Shown here one piece after another: positions 16,429-24,338 of a DNA stretch of 64,000 bases (positions are counted from its first letter, which is position 1; each line of letters starts with the position of its first letter). The notes beneath the pieces were generated by a model. The model had not been told where the DNA came from, made no database searches, and saw only the letters and a list, made by a program, of their open reading frames with translations. A program made the position numbers and the translations under genes. This stretch comes from CAIYUC01 sp963682005 (GTDB lineage: Bacteria > Bacteroidota > Bacteroidia > Bacteroidales > FEN-979), in contig OY820914.1 of assembly GCA_963682005.1 (NCBI GenBank), positions 1,116,001 through 1,180,000 of the forward strand. Reading direction: 5' to 3'.

Positions 16429-17346
16429 ATGGAAAAAGCAACATCTAAAGTAAGAAAAAGAACGATTACTATCGTTGAACGGGCTAGTCTGGAGATTCCC
16501 GGCTTTCGAAAACTTTACCAGGAGTTTGAGGAAAAGGTTATTCTAAGGGGACAGACAAAGAGCACACTCTCAAATTATGCCCGTAAAATCGCTCATATCT
16601 GCCTTCACTACCGGAAATTACCGCAAGATCTCAGCGAGAAGCAGATTAACCGTTACCTGGCCGATCTGGCCCGAAGATCAAAAACGCCATCCTTAAGCCA
16701 GTTCAAACATACCATCTACGGTTTGCGGTATTGCTATCAGTTGATGGGAATGAAGGAAAAAGCCTTCAAGTTGCCCAGTCTTAAGCATGAGCGAAAATTA
16801 CCGGTGGTGCTCAACTATCAGGAATGTATTGCTTTGTTCAAAGCGCCGGAACTATTAAAGCACCGGATATTATTGGCACTGATCTATTCGGCCGGATTGC
16901 GCGCACATGAAGCGAGCCGATTAAAAATAGCGGATATTGATTCCGGAAGGATGATGATCCACGTACGGCAGAGCAAGTACCACAAAGACCGGTACGTACC
17001 TCTGTCACCCCTGATGCTTGATGGTCTTCGCAAGTATTATCATGCCTGTCAGCCGGCAGACTACCTTTTCAACGGTCAGCAACCCGGCTCTCCCTTAAGT
17101 GTGCGCGGCATGCAATGGGCCTTACGTGAAGCGGTAAAGAAGTGCAAGCTACAAAAGGGAATCACACTTCATACATTGCGTCACAGCTATGCAACACACT
17201 TGCTCGAGTTTGGTATGGACATCCTCTCAATCAAGGAACTGCTGGGGCATACACGGATCGTAACGACGATGATCTACCTGCATGTAGCCAAACCAAGACG
17301 CACGAACCTTTTTAGCCCGTTCGACCGCCTGTATAAGCAGGGTTGA
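16429..17346 (+). CDS. tyrosine recombinase of the IS91-like element
   Basis: 305 residues. An N-terminal SAM-like core-binding domain (about 28-112) is followed by a catalytic domain with all active-site residues visible: R in SAGLRAHEASRL, K in the beta-hairpin SKYHKDRYVPL, HTLRHSYATHLL (H and R), LGHTRIVTTMIYLHV (H and nucleophile Y). XerC/D-like. Its TGA overlaps the TTG start of the transposase (TTGA at 17343-17346), so translation is coupled. The role beside a rolling-circle transposase is not established; resolution of intermediates is one idea. Confidence 0.92.
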   Translation: MEKATSKVRKRTITIVERASLEIPGFRKLYQEFEEKVILRGQTKSTLSNYARKIAHICLHYRKLPQDLSEKQINRYLADLARRSKTPSLSQFKHTIYGLRYCYQLMGMKEKAFKLPSLKHERKLPVVLNYQECIALFKAPELLKHRILLALIYSAGLRAHEASRLKIADIDSGRMMIHVRQSKYHKDRYVPLSPLMLDGLRKYYHACQPADYLFNGQQPGSPLSVRGMQWALREAVKKCKLQKGITLHTLRHSYATHLLEFGMDILSIKELLGHTRIVTTMIYLHVAKPRRTNLFSPFDRLYKQG

Positions 17347-18494
17347 GACCGGCATATGAACTGGCCCAGGTAATCGACCGCTTCGGCAGTTCCTTCGTTC
17401 AGACTCACCGACCCAACACCTATGTGCAGCGGATAGTACGGGCTATCCAATATTGCCGCACATCTGTGCTGGGCGGACACAAGGATCGTTGTGAAGAATG
17501 CGGGCATATCCGCATTTCATACAACAGCTGCCGCAACCGTCATTGCCCCAAATGCCAGAATACCCATCGGGAAGCATGGATCGAGAACCGAAAGCAAGAC
17601 TTGCTTCCGGTCCCATATTTCCACGTTGTGTTCACCGTTCCGGACAAGTTGAACGGCTTATTCCTGCATGATCCTGCAGGGATGTATAACGCGCTGTTCC
17701 GCTCTGTCTGGCAAACACTGGCTCAATTCTCATGGACCCTGCGTCATTGTGAGACGGGAATGATCGCCGTTTTGCATACCTGGGGACAGAACCTCTCGCT
17801 GCACCCGCACCTGCACTGCATTGTTCCGGGAGGCGGATTGGATGTCAAAGGCCACTGGAAGCCGGTGAAAATATCGAATTCAGGCAAGGCCTATCTTTTC
17901 CCGGTTGGTAACCTATCCACCGTGTTTCGCGGCAAGTTCATCGGGGAGTTTCAGAAACATTATCCGCAGGATTCCCCTTTTATCCGGGAGCTTTATAAAA
18001 CCAATTGGGTCGTGTACGCAAAGGAACCTTTTGGCGGCCCCGAACAGGTGGTGGAGTACCTGGGCCGCTATACCCATAAAACGGCGATCAGCAATCACCG
18101 GCTGGTTTCAATCGATGAAAAGGGTGTCGGGTTCAAATACCTGGATTACCGCGACAACAAGCAAAAACAAATGCATCTCTCAGGGGTGGAATTCCTGCGC
18201 AGGTTCTGCCAGCATATCCTGCCAAGGGGATTTGTCCGCATACGCCATTTCGGGCTGCTGGCATCCATAAACCGACCTCAATTGCAGATGCTGCAACGTT
18301 CCCTTGGAATGAATCCCCCGAAGAAAACGGATCGAAAAGACTGGAAGCAACTGTGCCGCGAACATCTTGACTACGATCCGGATCTCTGCCCGCATTGTAA
18401 ACAGGGCACATTGGTCATCATCGAACGGTTTGGTCCGGTGCGAGGTCCGCCGGAATCCCATAACGGATTACAAACTGTAAACAGAAAATCGTAG
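17343..18494 (+). CDS. IS91 family (Y2, HUH) transposase
   Basis: 383 residues starting at a TTG that overlaps the recombinase stop. An N-terminal zinc-binding region (CEECGH, then CRNRHCPKCQ, about 45-70) is followed by the HUH metal motif HLHCIVPGG (about 158-166) and the tyrosine pair YLGRYTHK (about 238-245, two Tyr four residues apart). A C-terminal zinc-knuckle-like CPHCKQGTL follows. This is the layout of IS91/IS801/ISCR transposases, which move by rolling-circle replication. All key residues are present, so it is probably active. Confidence 0.93.
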   Translation: MRPAYELAQVIDRFGSSFVQTHRPNTYVQRIVRAIQYCRTSVLGGHKDRCEECGHIRISYNSCRNRHCPKCQNTHREAWIENRKQDLLPVPYFHVVFTVPDKLNGLFLHDPAGMYNALFRSVWQTLAQFSWTLRHCETGMIAVLHTWGQNLSLHPHLHCIVPGGGLDVKGHWKPVKISNSGKAYLFPVGNLSTVFRGKFIGEFQKHYPQDSPFIRELYKTNWVVYAKEPFGGPEQVVEYLGRYTHKTAISNHRLVSIDEKGVGFKYLDYRDNKQKQMHLSGVEFLRRFCQHILPRGFVRIRHFGLLASINRPQLQMLQRSLGMNPPKKTDRKDWKQLCREHLDYDPDLCPHCKQGTLVIIERFGPVRGPPESHNGLQTVNRKS

Positions 18495-18720
18495 TAAATG
18501 GTAAATTGTTCAGAAAGTGAACCCGGTAGTGTCGTGCATATTATTAACAAAAACGTTCTTTAATCGTGATAATCCAAAAAATTATCTCCTGTTTTTACCA
18601 ATCCCGGTGAAAAAATCACGATGAGTAGTTCCATATCCTGATTCCCACAGCGAATTCTATTTGATTTAAAATGCATAGCCGGCTGGCCTTCTTAGCCAGG
18701 ACGGGATTCCGCGCAACACG

Positions 18721-18760
18721 GGCTTCATGCTGGGTACGCCAAGGCGTACCACACGAAGCC
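18721..18760. repeat. terminal hairpin of IS91-like copy 1
   Basis: Nested inverted repeats: GGCTTC (18721-18726) with GAAGCC (18755-18760), and GGTACGCC (18733-18740) with GGCGTACC (18743-18750), 2-base loop. The region 18495-18720 between transposase stop and hairpin is non-coding. It probably belongs to the transposition terminus. Confidence 0.7.
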
Positions 18761-18785
18761 TTATTTATTATGCACTGTTGCAATT

Positions 18786-19682
18786 TCAAAATATCTTACA
18801 ATAGACAATACCATATTGAGAAGCCTTTTCAATTTTAATATGAAGTGCGTCACGTAAATCAATTCGCCCTTCTAAAATATGCACTAAATCCTCACCATTC
18901 ATCAATATAATATTGGCTCCATGCCCATTAAATTCTGAGATAACCTCCTCTCGAAACCCATTTACTGAAACAAATAATCCCCTGGTAGCATCTAATTTTG
19001 TGTTGACTTTTCGCTGAAAACCTCCGATCTCAGTTTCATTTGGTTGGTCTTGCCTCCATTTTGCTTCAACCAGATAATTAAATCCGTCAAATTTAAAATG
19101 ACCGTCTATTTGTTGAGTTTCTGTTCTATATGATTTTTTATACTCAATTTCAGATATAGCAAATACTTCTTTTAAAATATCTTCTAAATCAAATCCAGCT
19201 TTTTGTCTATTCGTAGATGTTATTTCCTTAAAAAAAGAGTTACGTAGTTCTTCTAACTTCAGATTCCTTTCTTCCATTACCTTTGCTTTGATTTTAGAAG
19301 ATTCTAACCTTGATTTTGATTCCTTCCTAATTTCTTCATATTCAATTTGATGTTTATTAGTCAATTCTTTTAATTTTCTTAATGCTTCTAAACCTGCATC
19401 TCTATCTGGAATTTCTGCTGGGACATTTCGTAATTTGCAAAGTTCCGTCAAAATCTTTCGTTGAATAATTCTTCCCTCTTCCGTTTCCTCCAAGTCGTTT
19501 AGTACTTTTCGAACCCAAACGAATTTAGCTTCATCTCTATATTTATTTGCAAGTTCCCGGGAAACGCCAGCAGATCTTAAAAAAGATTCTACATTATCCT
19601 TGAAGTGAAAGCTTCGTCCAAAACACTGGATTATCTGGTCCTTAATTTCATAGGGTAAATGTTCCATAAATTTTCTTAACAA
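18786..19682 (-). CDS. Mrr-like restriction endonuclease with helical N-terminus
   Basis: 298 residues (an ATG at 19667 is also possible). Residues 5-95 are a small helical domain (LPYEIKDQIIQCFGRSF, RSAGVSRELANKYR). Residues 110-170 form a long coiled coil. The C-terminal nuclease core has E in GFDLEDILKEVF, QIDGHF and YLVEAKW, i.e. the D...ExK triad of PD-(D/E)xK enzymes, followed by GGFQRKVNTKLDATRGLFVSVNGF. The C-terminal part resembles restriction-endonuclease-like proteins that act without a methylase. It is a single gene; the IS91-like element inserted just past its stop without damaging it. Probably island-borne defence. Confidence 0.75.
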   Translation of the reverse strand: MLRKFMEHLPYEIKDQIIQCFGRSFHFKDNVESFLRSAGVSRELANKYRDEAKFVWVRKVLNDLEETEEGRIIQRKILTELCKLRNVPAEIPDRDAGLEALRKLKELTNKHQIEYEEIRKESKSRLESSKIKAKVMEERNLKLEELRNSFFKEITSTNRQKAGFDLEDILKEVFAISEIEYKKSYRTETQQIDGHFKFDGFNYLVEAKWRQDQPNETEIGGFQRKVNTKLDATRGLFVSVNGFREEVISEFNGHGANIILMNGEDLVHILEGRIDLRDALHIKIEKASQYGIVYCKIF

Positions 19683-20451
19683 AACTCTCTAATTCTTAAC
19701 TAGGTAATTTGATTGTTGAATACACACAGTCTTTTCTGCAATAGTGATTAACGATTAAGCTCTCGATTGCTATTACATTTTATTTTCATTGTTAAAAAAG
19801 ATTGCGGTATCTCTTCTCATTATAACCCAATAAACAATTACGTGTCCCATATTTTCTTTTTTATCCAGAGCATCAAATAGGTAAAAATATGCCAATATTC
19901 CAATATCATATGCAAGTTACACTAAATATTACCATACTCCTCCTTTTCTTTAATCTCTTTTTCATTTTTAAACGCACAATCAAAAACACACTTTTTTTTC
20001 TGAAACTTCGCGTCTACCCAAGCGTTTCTTATAAAAAGCATTAATCTTACTCCTTATTTCTTGATTTTTGGATGTTTTCCTTCGCTAGGATCAATCCAAT
20101 TTCGAAAGTGGCGGGAAACATCAGCTTTCCGATAAAGGCTTTTTATAAGTGCGATAAACAATGATTTTGCAAATTTGATAATACCAATGGCTAATACCCT
20201 ACATCGGGATGCTCTAAAAGGCCTTAGACACATAGGAGTCATAAGCATTGGGAATGAGATACTATCTTCATTAGGTATACAATGCCCAGGATAATAATAG
20301 TGGCAACATCTCATATTGTTTTTCCAAAAATGTTCTTCCCTGCCCCTATAAGGAGAAAGTCATTCTCTAATCGTTTAGGTATTTCTTATTTTGTCCATTC
20401 CAAGCCTTGTTATTTTCATAAACTGTGTAGGAGGAAATTTATAAAGTTGGA

Positions 20452-20501
20452 GGTGAGACTAAATTTTACGAGCGTAGCGAAGTAAAAAATTTAGTCTCAC
20501 C
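20452..20501. repeat. 50-bp palindrome
   Basis: GGTGAGACTAAATTTT at 20452-20467 is the exact reverse complement of 20486-20501; the arms extend by another AC/GT pair around a GAGCGTAGCGAA loop with a two-base bulge. A cruciform, terminator or MITE-like element are all possible. Confidence 0.75.
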
Positions 20502-20667
20502 AATAGTGATTTCGAAACAGAGGGATGATAAGAAGAGGATTTATTTTTTTTCTTAAATAATCCCCTCGCGGGCTATAACTACTATATCTTATTACTTACC
20601 TTACCTACCTTAGTAATTACCTTTCTAATTACTTTAGTAATCTACCTTTATATAGCTCGTCATGATT

Positions 20668-20711
20668 TCGAACACTAATAGGAAAGTAATCGAACGCTAA
20701 TAGAAATTTAA
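20668..20711 (+). repeat. two-copy 22-bp direct repeat (iteron-like)
   Basis: TCGAACACTAATAG (20668-20681) and TCGAACGCTAATAG (20690-20703) recur with a 22-base period, about two helical turns, and similar A-rich tails. Spacing suits cooperative binding of a protein to one DNA face. Confidence 0.5.
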
Positions 20712-20861
20712 TACAACATTAAAAAAACTGTAAGAAAACAGTAAAAAAAATGAATTTGAAAATTTGCAGTGAAATATTTAGAATGACAGGAACAACTTCC
20801 ATAAGTCACGAGGACATTATAGAATTAGAAAAGGCAAAGAAGAAACTGAGGAAAAAGAAAC

Positions 20862-20901
20862 AACCAGTTATAATTCAGGATGAAGATACTTATAACTGGT
20901 T
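20862..20901 (-). terminator. terminator hairpin overlapping the stop codon of the 84-residue gene
   Basis: AACCAGTTATAA (20862-20873) and TTATAACTGGTT (20890-20901) are perfect 12-bp arms. On the minus strand the 5' arm encodes the final Asn-Gln-Leu and TAA stop, and a U-rich tract (GTTTCTTTTTCC) follows. On the plus strand TTCTTTTCTT follows, so it may work both ways. Confidence 0.7.
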
Positions 20902-21144
20902 CTTTTCTTCTGTAAACCATCCGGCAGCTTTTGCTTGGTCAAGAAGATCATATAATGATTCGGAATCAGGAATTCTAGCCTGACCACGAGCTGGTTGTAG
21001 GCTACCATCAGGTCTTCTCCAAATAAATCTAAAACCATCAGATGTTTTACCATCATCATAATGATAAGTGCAACTTTGAAAACACAAACTCCAATCTTCT
21101 TCAGTACCATCATTAACTTCATGAAGTATTTTTACCCATGCCAT
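20890..21144 (-). CDS. small conserved protein of unknown function
   Basis: 84 residues. The central phrase FRFIWRRPDGSLQPARGQAR followed by IPDSESLYDLLDQAKAAGW is one I recall from short bacterial hypothetical proteins. A perfect Shine-Dalgarno AAGGAGG stands 6 bases before the ATG, unusual for Bacteroidota. The stop lies inside the terminator hairpin. It follows the 72-residue gene by 22 bases. Overlapping open frames on both strands are shadows. Function unknown. Confidence 0.78.
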   Translation of the reverse strand: MAWVKILHEVNDGTEEDWSLCFQSCTYHYDDGKTSDGFRFIWRRPDGSLQPARGQARIPDSESLYDLLDQAKAAGWFTEEKNQL

Positions 21145-21166
21145 GTTTACCTCCTTAAATCATTAC

Positions 21167-21385
21167 TCACTGAAAAAAAACGCCAAACTCGTCAATAATT
21201 TCACCATCAGAAAGTGAACCAAAGCCTTTTAGAACAATTTTAGCACCCGGGAATTGCCTTTCCAAATCTCTTTTATAAATAGAAGCATCAGTTAAAGGTT
21301 CACCTTGAGCTACAGATTCATTCCTTAATAATCTCCTACCATCAGGATAGACAACTTCATAATAAATTCTATAATAAAATTCCAT
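21167..21385 (-). CDS. small protein of unknown function
   Basis: 72 residues (MEFYYRIYYEVVYPDGRRLL...). Predicted beta-rich N-terminus and a glycine-rich GFGSLSDGEIIDEFG end. First gene of a two-gene unit with the 84-residue protein. No family recognised. The composition is protein-like and the spacing is operon-like, so I take it as real. Confidence 0.65.
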   Translation of the reverse strand: MEFYYRIYYEVVYPDGRRLLRNESVAQGEPLTDASIYKRDLERQFPGAKIVLKGFGSLSDGEIIDEFGVFFQ

Positions 21386-21455
21386 ATCACCCTATTTAAA
21401 AGTTTAATACTTTATTGAAGTAGAAAAGTCAAAGAAGAAACAAAGGAAAAAAAAT

Positions 21456-21497
21456 GAACCAGTGATAATACAGGATTAAGAAACCTATAACTGGTTC
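21456..21497. repeat. diverged second copy of the AACCAGTTATAA hairpin
   Basis: GAACCAGTGATA ... TATAACTGGTTC repeats the hairpin at 20862-20901 with about 80% visible identity over roughly 80 bases including the A-rich left flank (AAAGAAGAAAC). The two copies bracket the two-gene minus-strand unit. Confidence 0.6.
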
Positions 21498-21601
21498 TTT
21501 TCTGATAATCAAAAATAAACGCAATTTACTACTTACCCACAATTCAAAGAATTTCAAAGAATAATGACTTTGAATGAAAATTCAGTTTGGAGTCATAATG
21601 A

Positions 21602-21733
21602 TTAATCGCCTTTCTTATGTTTATGTGGTTTCAGTGATGGCGTATTTCTAGGCGTTTCCTTATTATCTCGTTGACGCCTGTCAGGTTTTCCCGTTTCTTT
21701 AGCAATTCTTTTCGGACCAGGTTTAATTCCCAT
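21602..21733 (-). CDS. 43-residue basic protein
   Basis: Begins MGIKPGPKRIAKETGKPDRR and ends HKHKKGD; very rich in Lys, Arg and Pro, so probably disordered and nucleic-acid binding. A strong AAGGAGG Shine-Dalgarno is 7 bases before the ATG at 21733, in a context (GGAGGTAAATT) very like that of the 84-residue gene. Too short for usual gene finders. No known family. Confidence 0.6.
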   Translation of the reverse strand: MGIKPGPKRIAKETGKPDRRQRDNKETPRNTPSLKPHKHKKGD

Positions 21734-21871
21734 AATTTACCTCCTTTTTAAAATCATTCATAAAATTAAGTTATAATAACATAATACAAAGGTACAATGA
21801 CAGTATCCTTATGTCAAGCGATGTTAGTAATTACTTATTAAATTATTGAGAAATCTATATACCGTAAATGA

Positions 21872-22603
21872 TTAATTATTTTCTATAATAACCATAAGCC
21901 ATGTTAATACATCTGCTTCGTCATCATATGTTGCTCCAGGTAAAAATTTGACGTATTCATTAGTCACTTGATAAATTATAATATCCGTTTGAGAAGTTGG
22001 GGTTATAATAATAATTGGTGGTTTTGTGAATACGGGCAATTTATCTCCTATATTAGTTGTAAGATCCTTATAGTAATATGTCATATCTTTTAACCAATCC
22101 TTACTTTCCTTCCAATTAAATTTTAAGTTATCAATAATATAAAAATTGCGCTTTAAAATATTTCTATCACTTATATTTTTTATTTTTTCATTTAAATTAT
22201 CGAAATCATTTGACCTCGATGAAATTTTATTTTCTAATCGTGAAAGATTTGAATAAAGATTAGTGTAGATTGAGCTTGATTGTTTTAAAGTCGAATCAAT
22301 CCTAGTCACGTCTATCTTAGCTTTTTTTAAATCAAAAGTTATTGGAGCAATATCCTTTTGAATATTATCCGTTATTTCATTTTTTATTTTATCAAAACTT
22401 CTATAACCTAAGAAACCCACAAATGCTATAATTATAGAAAATACGGCAATCATGAATTCCATCTTATACTTCAATTCAAAATACTTACCATCGTTTAGCT
22501 GACTTTCAGAAGTCATTTTATTTTTATAAGACCTAATTGTTAGAATATTCCACAGAGTTAGAATAATCAATGATCCTATTAATATTATTATCAGGATTTC
22601 CAT
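21872..22603 (-). CDS. two-helix membrane protein with coiled coil
   Basis: 243 residues. Membrane helices at about 3-24 (ILIIILIGSLIILTLWNIL) and 50-68 (FMIAVFSIIIAFVGFLGY), then a long coiled coil (about 70-150, e.g. IDSTLKQSSSIYTNLYSNL) and a C-terminal soluble domain. Unknown family. Single gene between small-protein genes and the integration module. Membrane/coiled-coil proteins of this sort occur in phage-defence islands, but there is no catalytic motif here. Confidence 0.7.
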   Translation of the reverse strand: MEILIIILIGSLIILTLWNILTIRSYKNKMTSESQLNDGKYFELKYKMEFMIAVFSIIIAFVGFLGYRSFDKIKNEITDNIQKDIAPITFDLKKAKIDVTRIDSTLKQSSSIYTNLYSNLSRLENKISSRSNDFDNLNEKIKNISDRNILKRNFYIIDNLKFNWKESKDWLKDMTYYYKDLTTNIGDKLPVFTKPPIIIITPTSQTDIIIYQVTNEYVKFLPGATYDDEADVLTWLMVIIENN

Positions 22604-22961
22604 ATCAATTATAGATTAGCTATAACAAAGATAGAAAATAGGGGAACAATATCGAAAAAAGAACGATAAGTTTAAAACAATGAAAATTCAAATTGCAGCT
22701 ACCCTATTTCCCATTTCATAAAACTCGTCGTTTATACCGGTTATAGAGAACGATAACAACAGGGCCAGCTCATTATATTGCTTTTCGGGACGAATCGATC
22801 CTGACGGCTATTAGGAACCTATAAAACAAAAAGACGCATCAGTAAAGTGACACGTCTTTCTGGTCCGGAGGCAAATCTCTGCCTTTTGGCTTCTGATGAA
22901 ACGAATTATCCTATTCTTTTGTAGTATTCGCTAAACTTCTCCCACTTGGGTGCCCGGCCTA
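22604..22961. other. intergenic stretch with terminator-like hairpins
   Basis: No gene seen. A hairpin AAAGACG / CGTCTTT lies at 22830-22859 and a smaller AGGCA/TGCCT with TTTT at about 22869-22887. They could end the leftward transcript coming from the 241-residue gene. Confidence 0.4.
22830..22859. terminator. possible bidirectional terminator
   Basis: AAAGACG and CGTCTTT arms, 7 bp, with a 16-base loop and A/T runs at the ends. Lies about 100 bases past the stop of the 241-residue gene on the minus strand. Confidence 0.4.
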
Positions 22962-23687
22962 TTAAAGCTTCTTCTTTTTAGAAGCAGTACCAGAACCATT
23001 TATTTTATCCAATACTTTTCTCCTTGCTTCTCTAGAAGCATTTATTCTTTCTTTCTTTTTGTAGGATTCTCGGTCCTTTTCAGCTTTCTCCGCAAGATCA
23101 TCAAGGGATAATTTAAACGAAACATAAACCCCTCGCGTGTGATGGCTATAATATTCAAGACCCCATGATTTTTTCAAGGATTCTCTGATCTTTATCATGC
23201 GATATCGAGTATTATATTTAATAATTTCAGGAGAAAGTTCATCGGGGTAAGACACAATATGAGGCTTACCATCCATTCGGGAAAGACAATTCAGATCAGT
23301 AACTTTCCAACATTGGTCAGGACCAATGATGCTTTTTATTGCTGAAAAACATAATAAACAGGCAATTTCAAAATGTGACTTGTCATGTTGATAGTAATCA
23401 TTCCAGACAAATACGCTTATACCTGACAAGGGTGGATTAGTCTCTGAGAATTCATTGAATAAATCCAATCCGTTTCTAAAATTGTTTGTCGAGATTCCAA
23501 AATACTTTTCTATTTCTTCTATATCTTGGCCCCTTCCTTCATTTTCCCGTTTAATATATTCTGCACATACTGCATAGTCACGGATGTTATTCAAAACTTT
23601 GTTTTTTTCAGTCATAAAACCCTGAAGTAACTGAATAGGGAAATTAAAATACCTAATTTCCGGGTTTGCTTTAAATTTTTTTTTCAT
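22962..23687 (-). CDS. island protein of unknown function next to the excisionase-like gene
   Basis: 241 residues with a strongly basic C-terminus (GTASKKKKL). The body is helical, with the segments EEIEKYFGISTNNFRNGLDLF (possibly a helix-turn-helix) and SHFEIACLLCFSAIKSIIG. It overlaps the HTH gene by 4 bases, so the pair is co-translated. Position between integrase/excisionase and cargo, with a winged-helix-like middle and basic tail, would suit a replication or DNA-processing protein of the island, but no motif proves it. Confidence 0.65.
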   Translation of the reverse strand: MKKKFKANPEIRYFNFPIQLLQGFMTEKNKVLNNIRDYAVCAEYIKRENEGRGQDIEEIEKYFGISTNNFRNGLDLFNEFSETNPPLSGISVFVWNDYYQHDKSHFEIACLLCFSAIKSIIGPDQCWKVTDLNCLSRMDGKPHIVSYPDELSPEIIKYNTRYRMIKIRESLKKSWGLEYYSHHTRGVYVSFKLSLDDLAEKAEKDRESYKKKERINASREARRKVLDKINGSGTASKKKKL

Positions 23688-23995
23688 TTTGACCTCCCCT
23701 CTTCTTTGAGTTCCTGATAACTTTTTCGCCTACCGGCCTTTAAATAATTTAAAAGGTCGTCTTTCTGAAAATACACATGTTTGCCACGTTTTAAATAAGG
23801 GATTTTCCCTTGGCAAGTCATGCCATAAATAGTCTGTTTGGCCAGTGAAAGGAATGATGCAGCCTGCTGAACTGTCATAATTTGATCAGGCTGTTCAGGA
23901 TGGTTTGCCTGCAATGCACATTTTATTGCATTAATTTCCTCTATTATTAAGGAAATAGCTTCAGGCAGATCTTCAAATCTGAACTGATTTTTCAT
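23684..23995 (-). CDS. excisionase-like helix-turn-helix protein
   Basis: 103 residues. After an N-terminal helical part, residues 42-90 form an HTH_17/AlpA-type domain: MTVQQAASFLSLAKQTIYG, then GKIPYLKRGKHVYFQKDDLL. This is the standard form of excisionase-family DNA-binding proteins beside Bacteroidota integrases. It probably binds near the att sites to direct excision, or regulates the integrase. Coupled to the downstream 241-residue gene. Confidence 0.88.
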   Translation of the reverse strand: MKNQFRFEDLPEAISLIIEEINAIKCALQANHPEQPDQIMTVQQAASFLSLAKQTIYGMTCQGKIPYLKRGKHVYFQKDDLLNYLKAGRRKSYQELKEEGRSK

Positions 23996-24000
23996 GATTA

Positions 24001-24338
24001 AACTGAATTAAATTTTATCGGAATTCCATTGCATACTGACTGCAAGCAGATCGCATGTAGGTGGGAAGCTAACACTCATGAGATTAACTCAAATGAGGTT
24101 AACCGATGCAAATGTATATAAAGAAGAGTGAGAAAAAAAATTATTTTACTATAAAAATTTGTCCTCGGGTAATGTGCTGATGGAATGTCAGATGACTCTA
24201 TTTCATAGAAATTAACAATTTATTTAGGTCTTTCTATGCATTCTATTAGAGCTTTCATTGGAAATTTGATTTTAAATATGCTGCTCTTGTGAGAATAATT
24301 TTCCTGAGAAATTTACATCTTCTTTCTCATGTATTATC
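24001..24338. other. intergenic region between excisionase-like and integrase genes
   Basis: No gene seen. Two 9-bp words, GAGATTAAC (24080-24088) and GAGGTTAAC (24095-24103), lie 15 bases apart about 90-105 bases before the HTH gene start and could be binding sites for it or for a repressor. Confidence 0.35.

Larger units (their letters stand above)
16331..18770 (+). mobile_element. IS91-like two-gene element, copy 1
   Basis: 2,440 bp, the same as 45891-48330 as far as I compared by eye. The left end carries a palindrome around CCCGTCCCGGG (16342-16369). The right end carries a strong hairpin (18721-18760: GGCTTC...GAAGCC enclosing GGTACGCC/GGCGTACC). Such end hairpins fit rolling-circle elements. 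There is no target duplication. It contains a tyrosine recombinase gene coupled to a Y2/HUH transposase gene. It sits 15 bases past the 3' end of a nuclease gene within the tRNA-Asn island. Confidence 0.9.
19683..20749. other. long non-coding, AT-rich control-like region of the island
   Basis: About 1.07 kb without a credible gene. It carries a large palindrome (20452-20501), an AT-rich stretch with repeated TAGTAATTAC words (about 20595-20645) and a two-copy 22-bp direct repeat (20668-20711). Together these resemble a replication or transfer control region, but no Rep or relaxase gene is next to it. Confidence 0.45.

Noticed and set aside
20054..20485. open frames in the long non-coding region
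   Set aside because: Low-quality composition, no start signals, and overlapping the large palindrome.
20750..20983. 77-codon plus-strand frame after the iteron-like repeats
   Set aside because: Its second half is the translation of the terminator hairpin and overlaps the better-supported 84-residue gene on the other strand.
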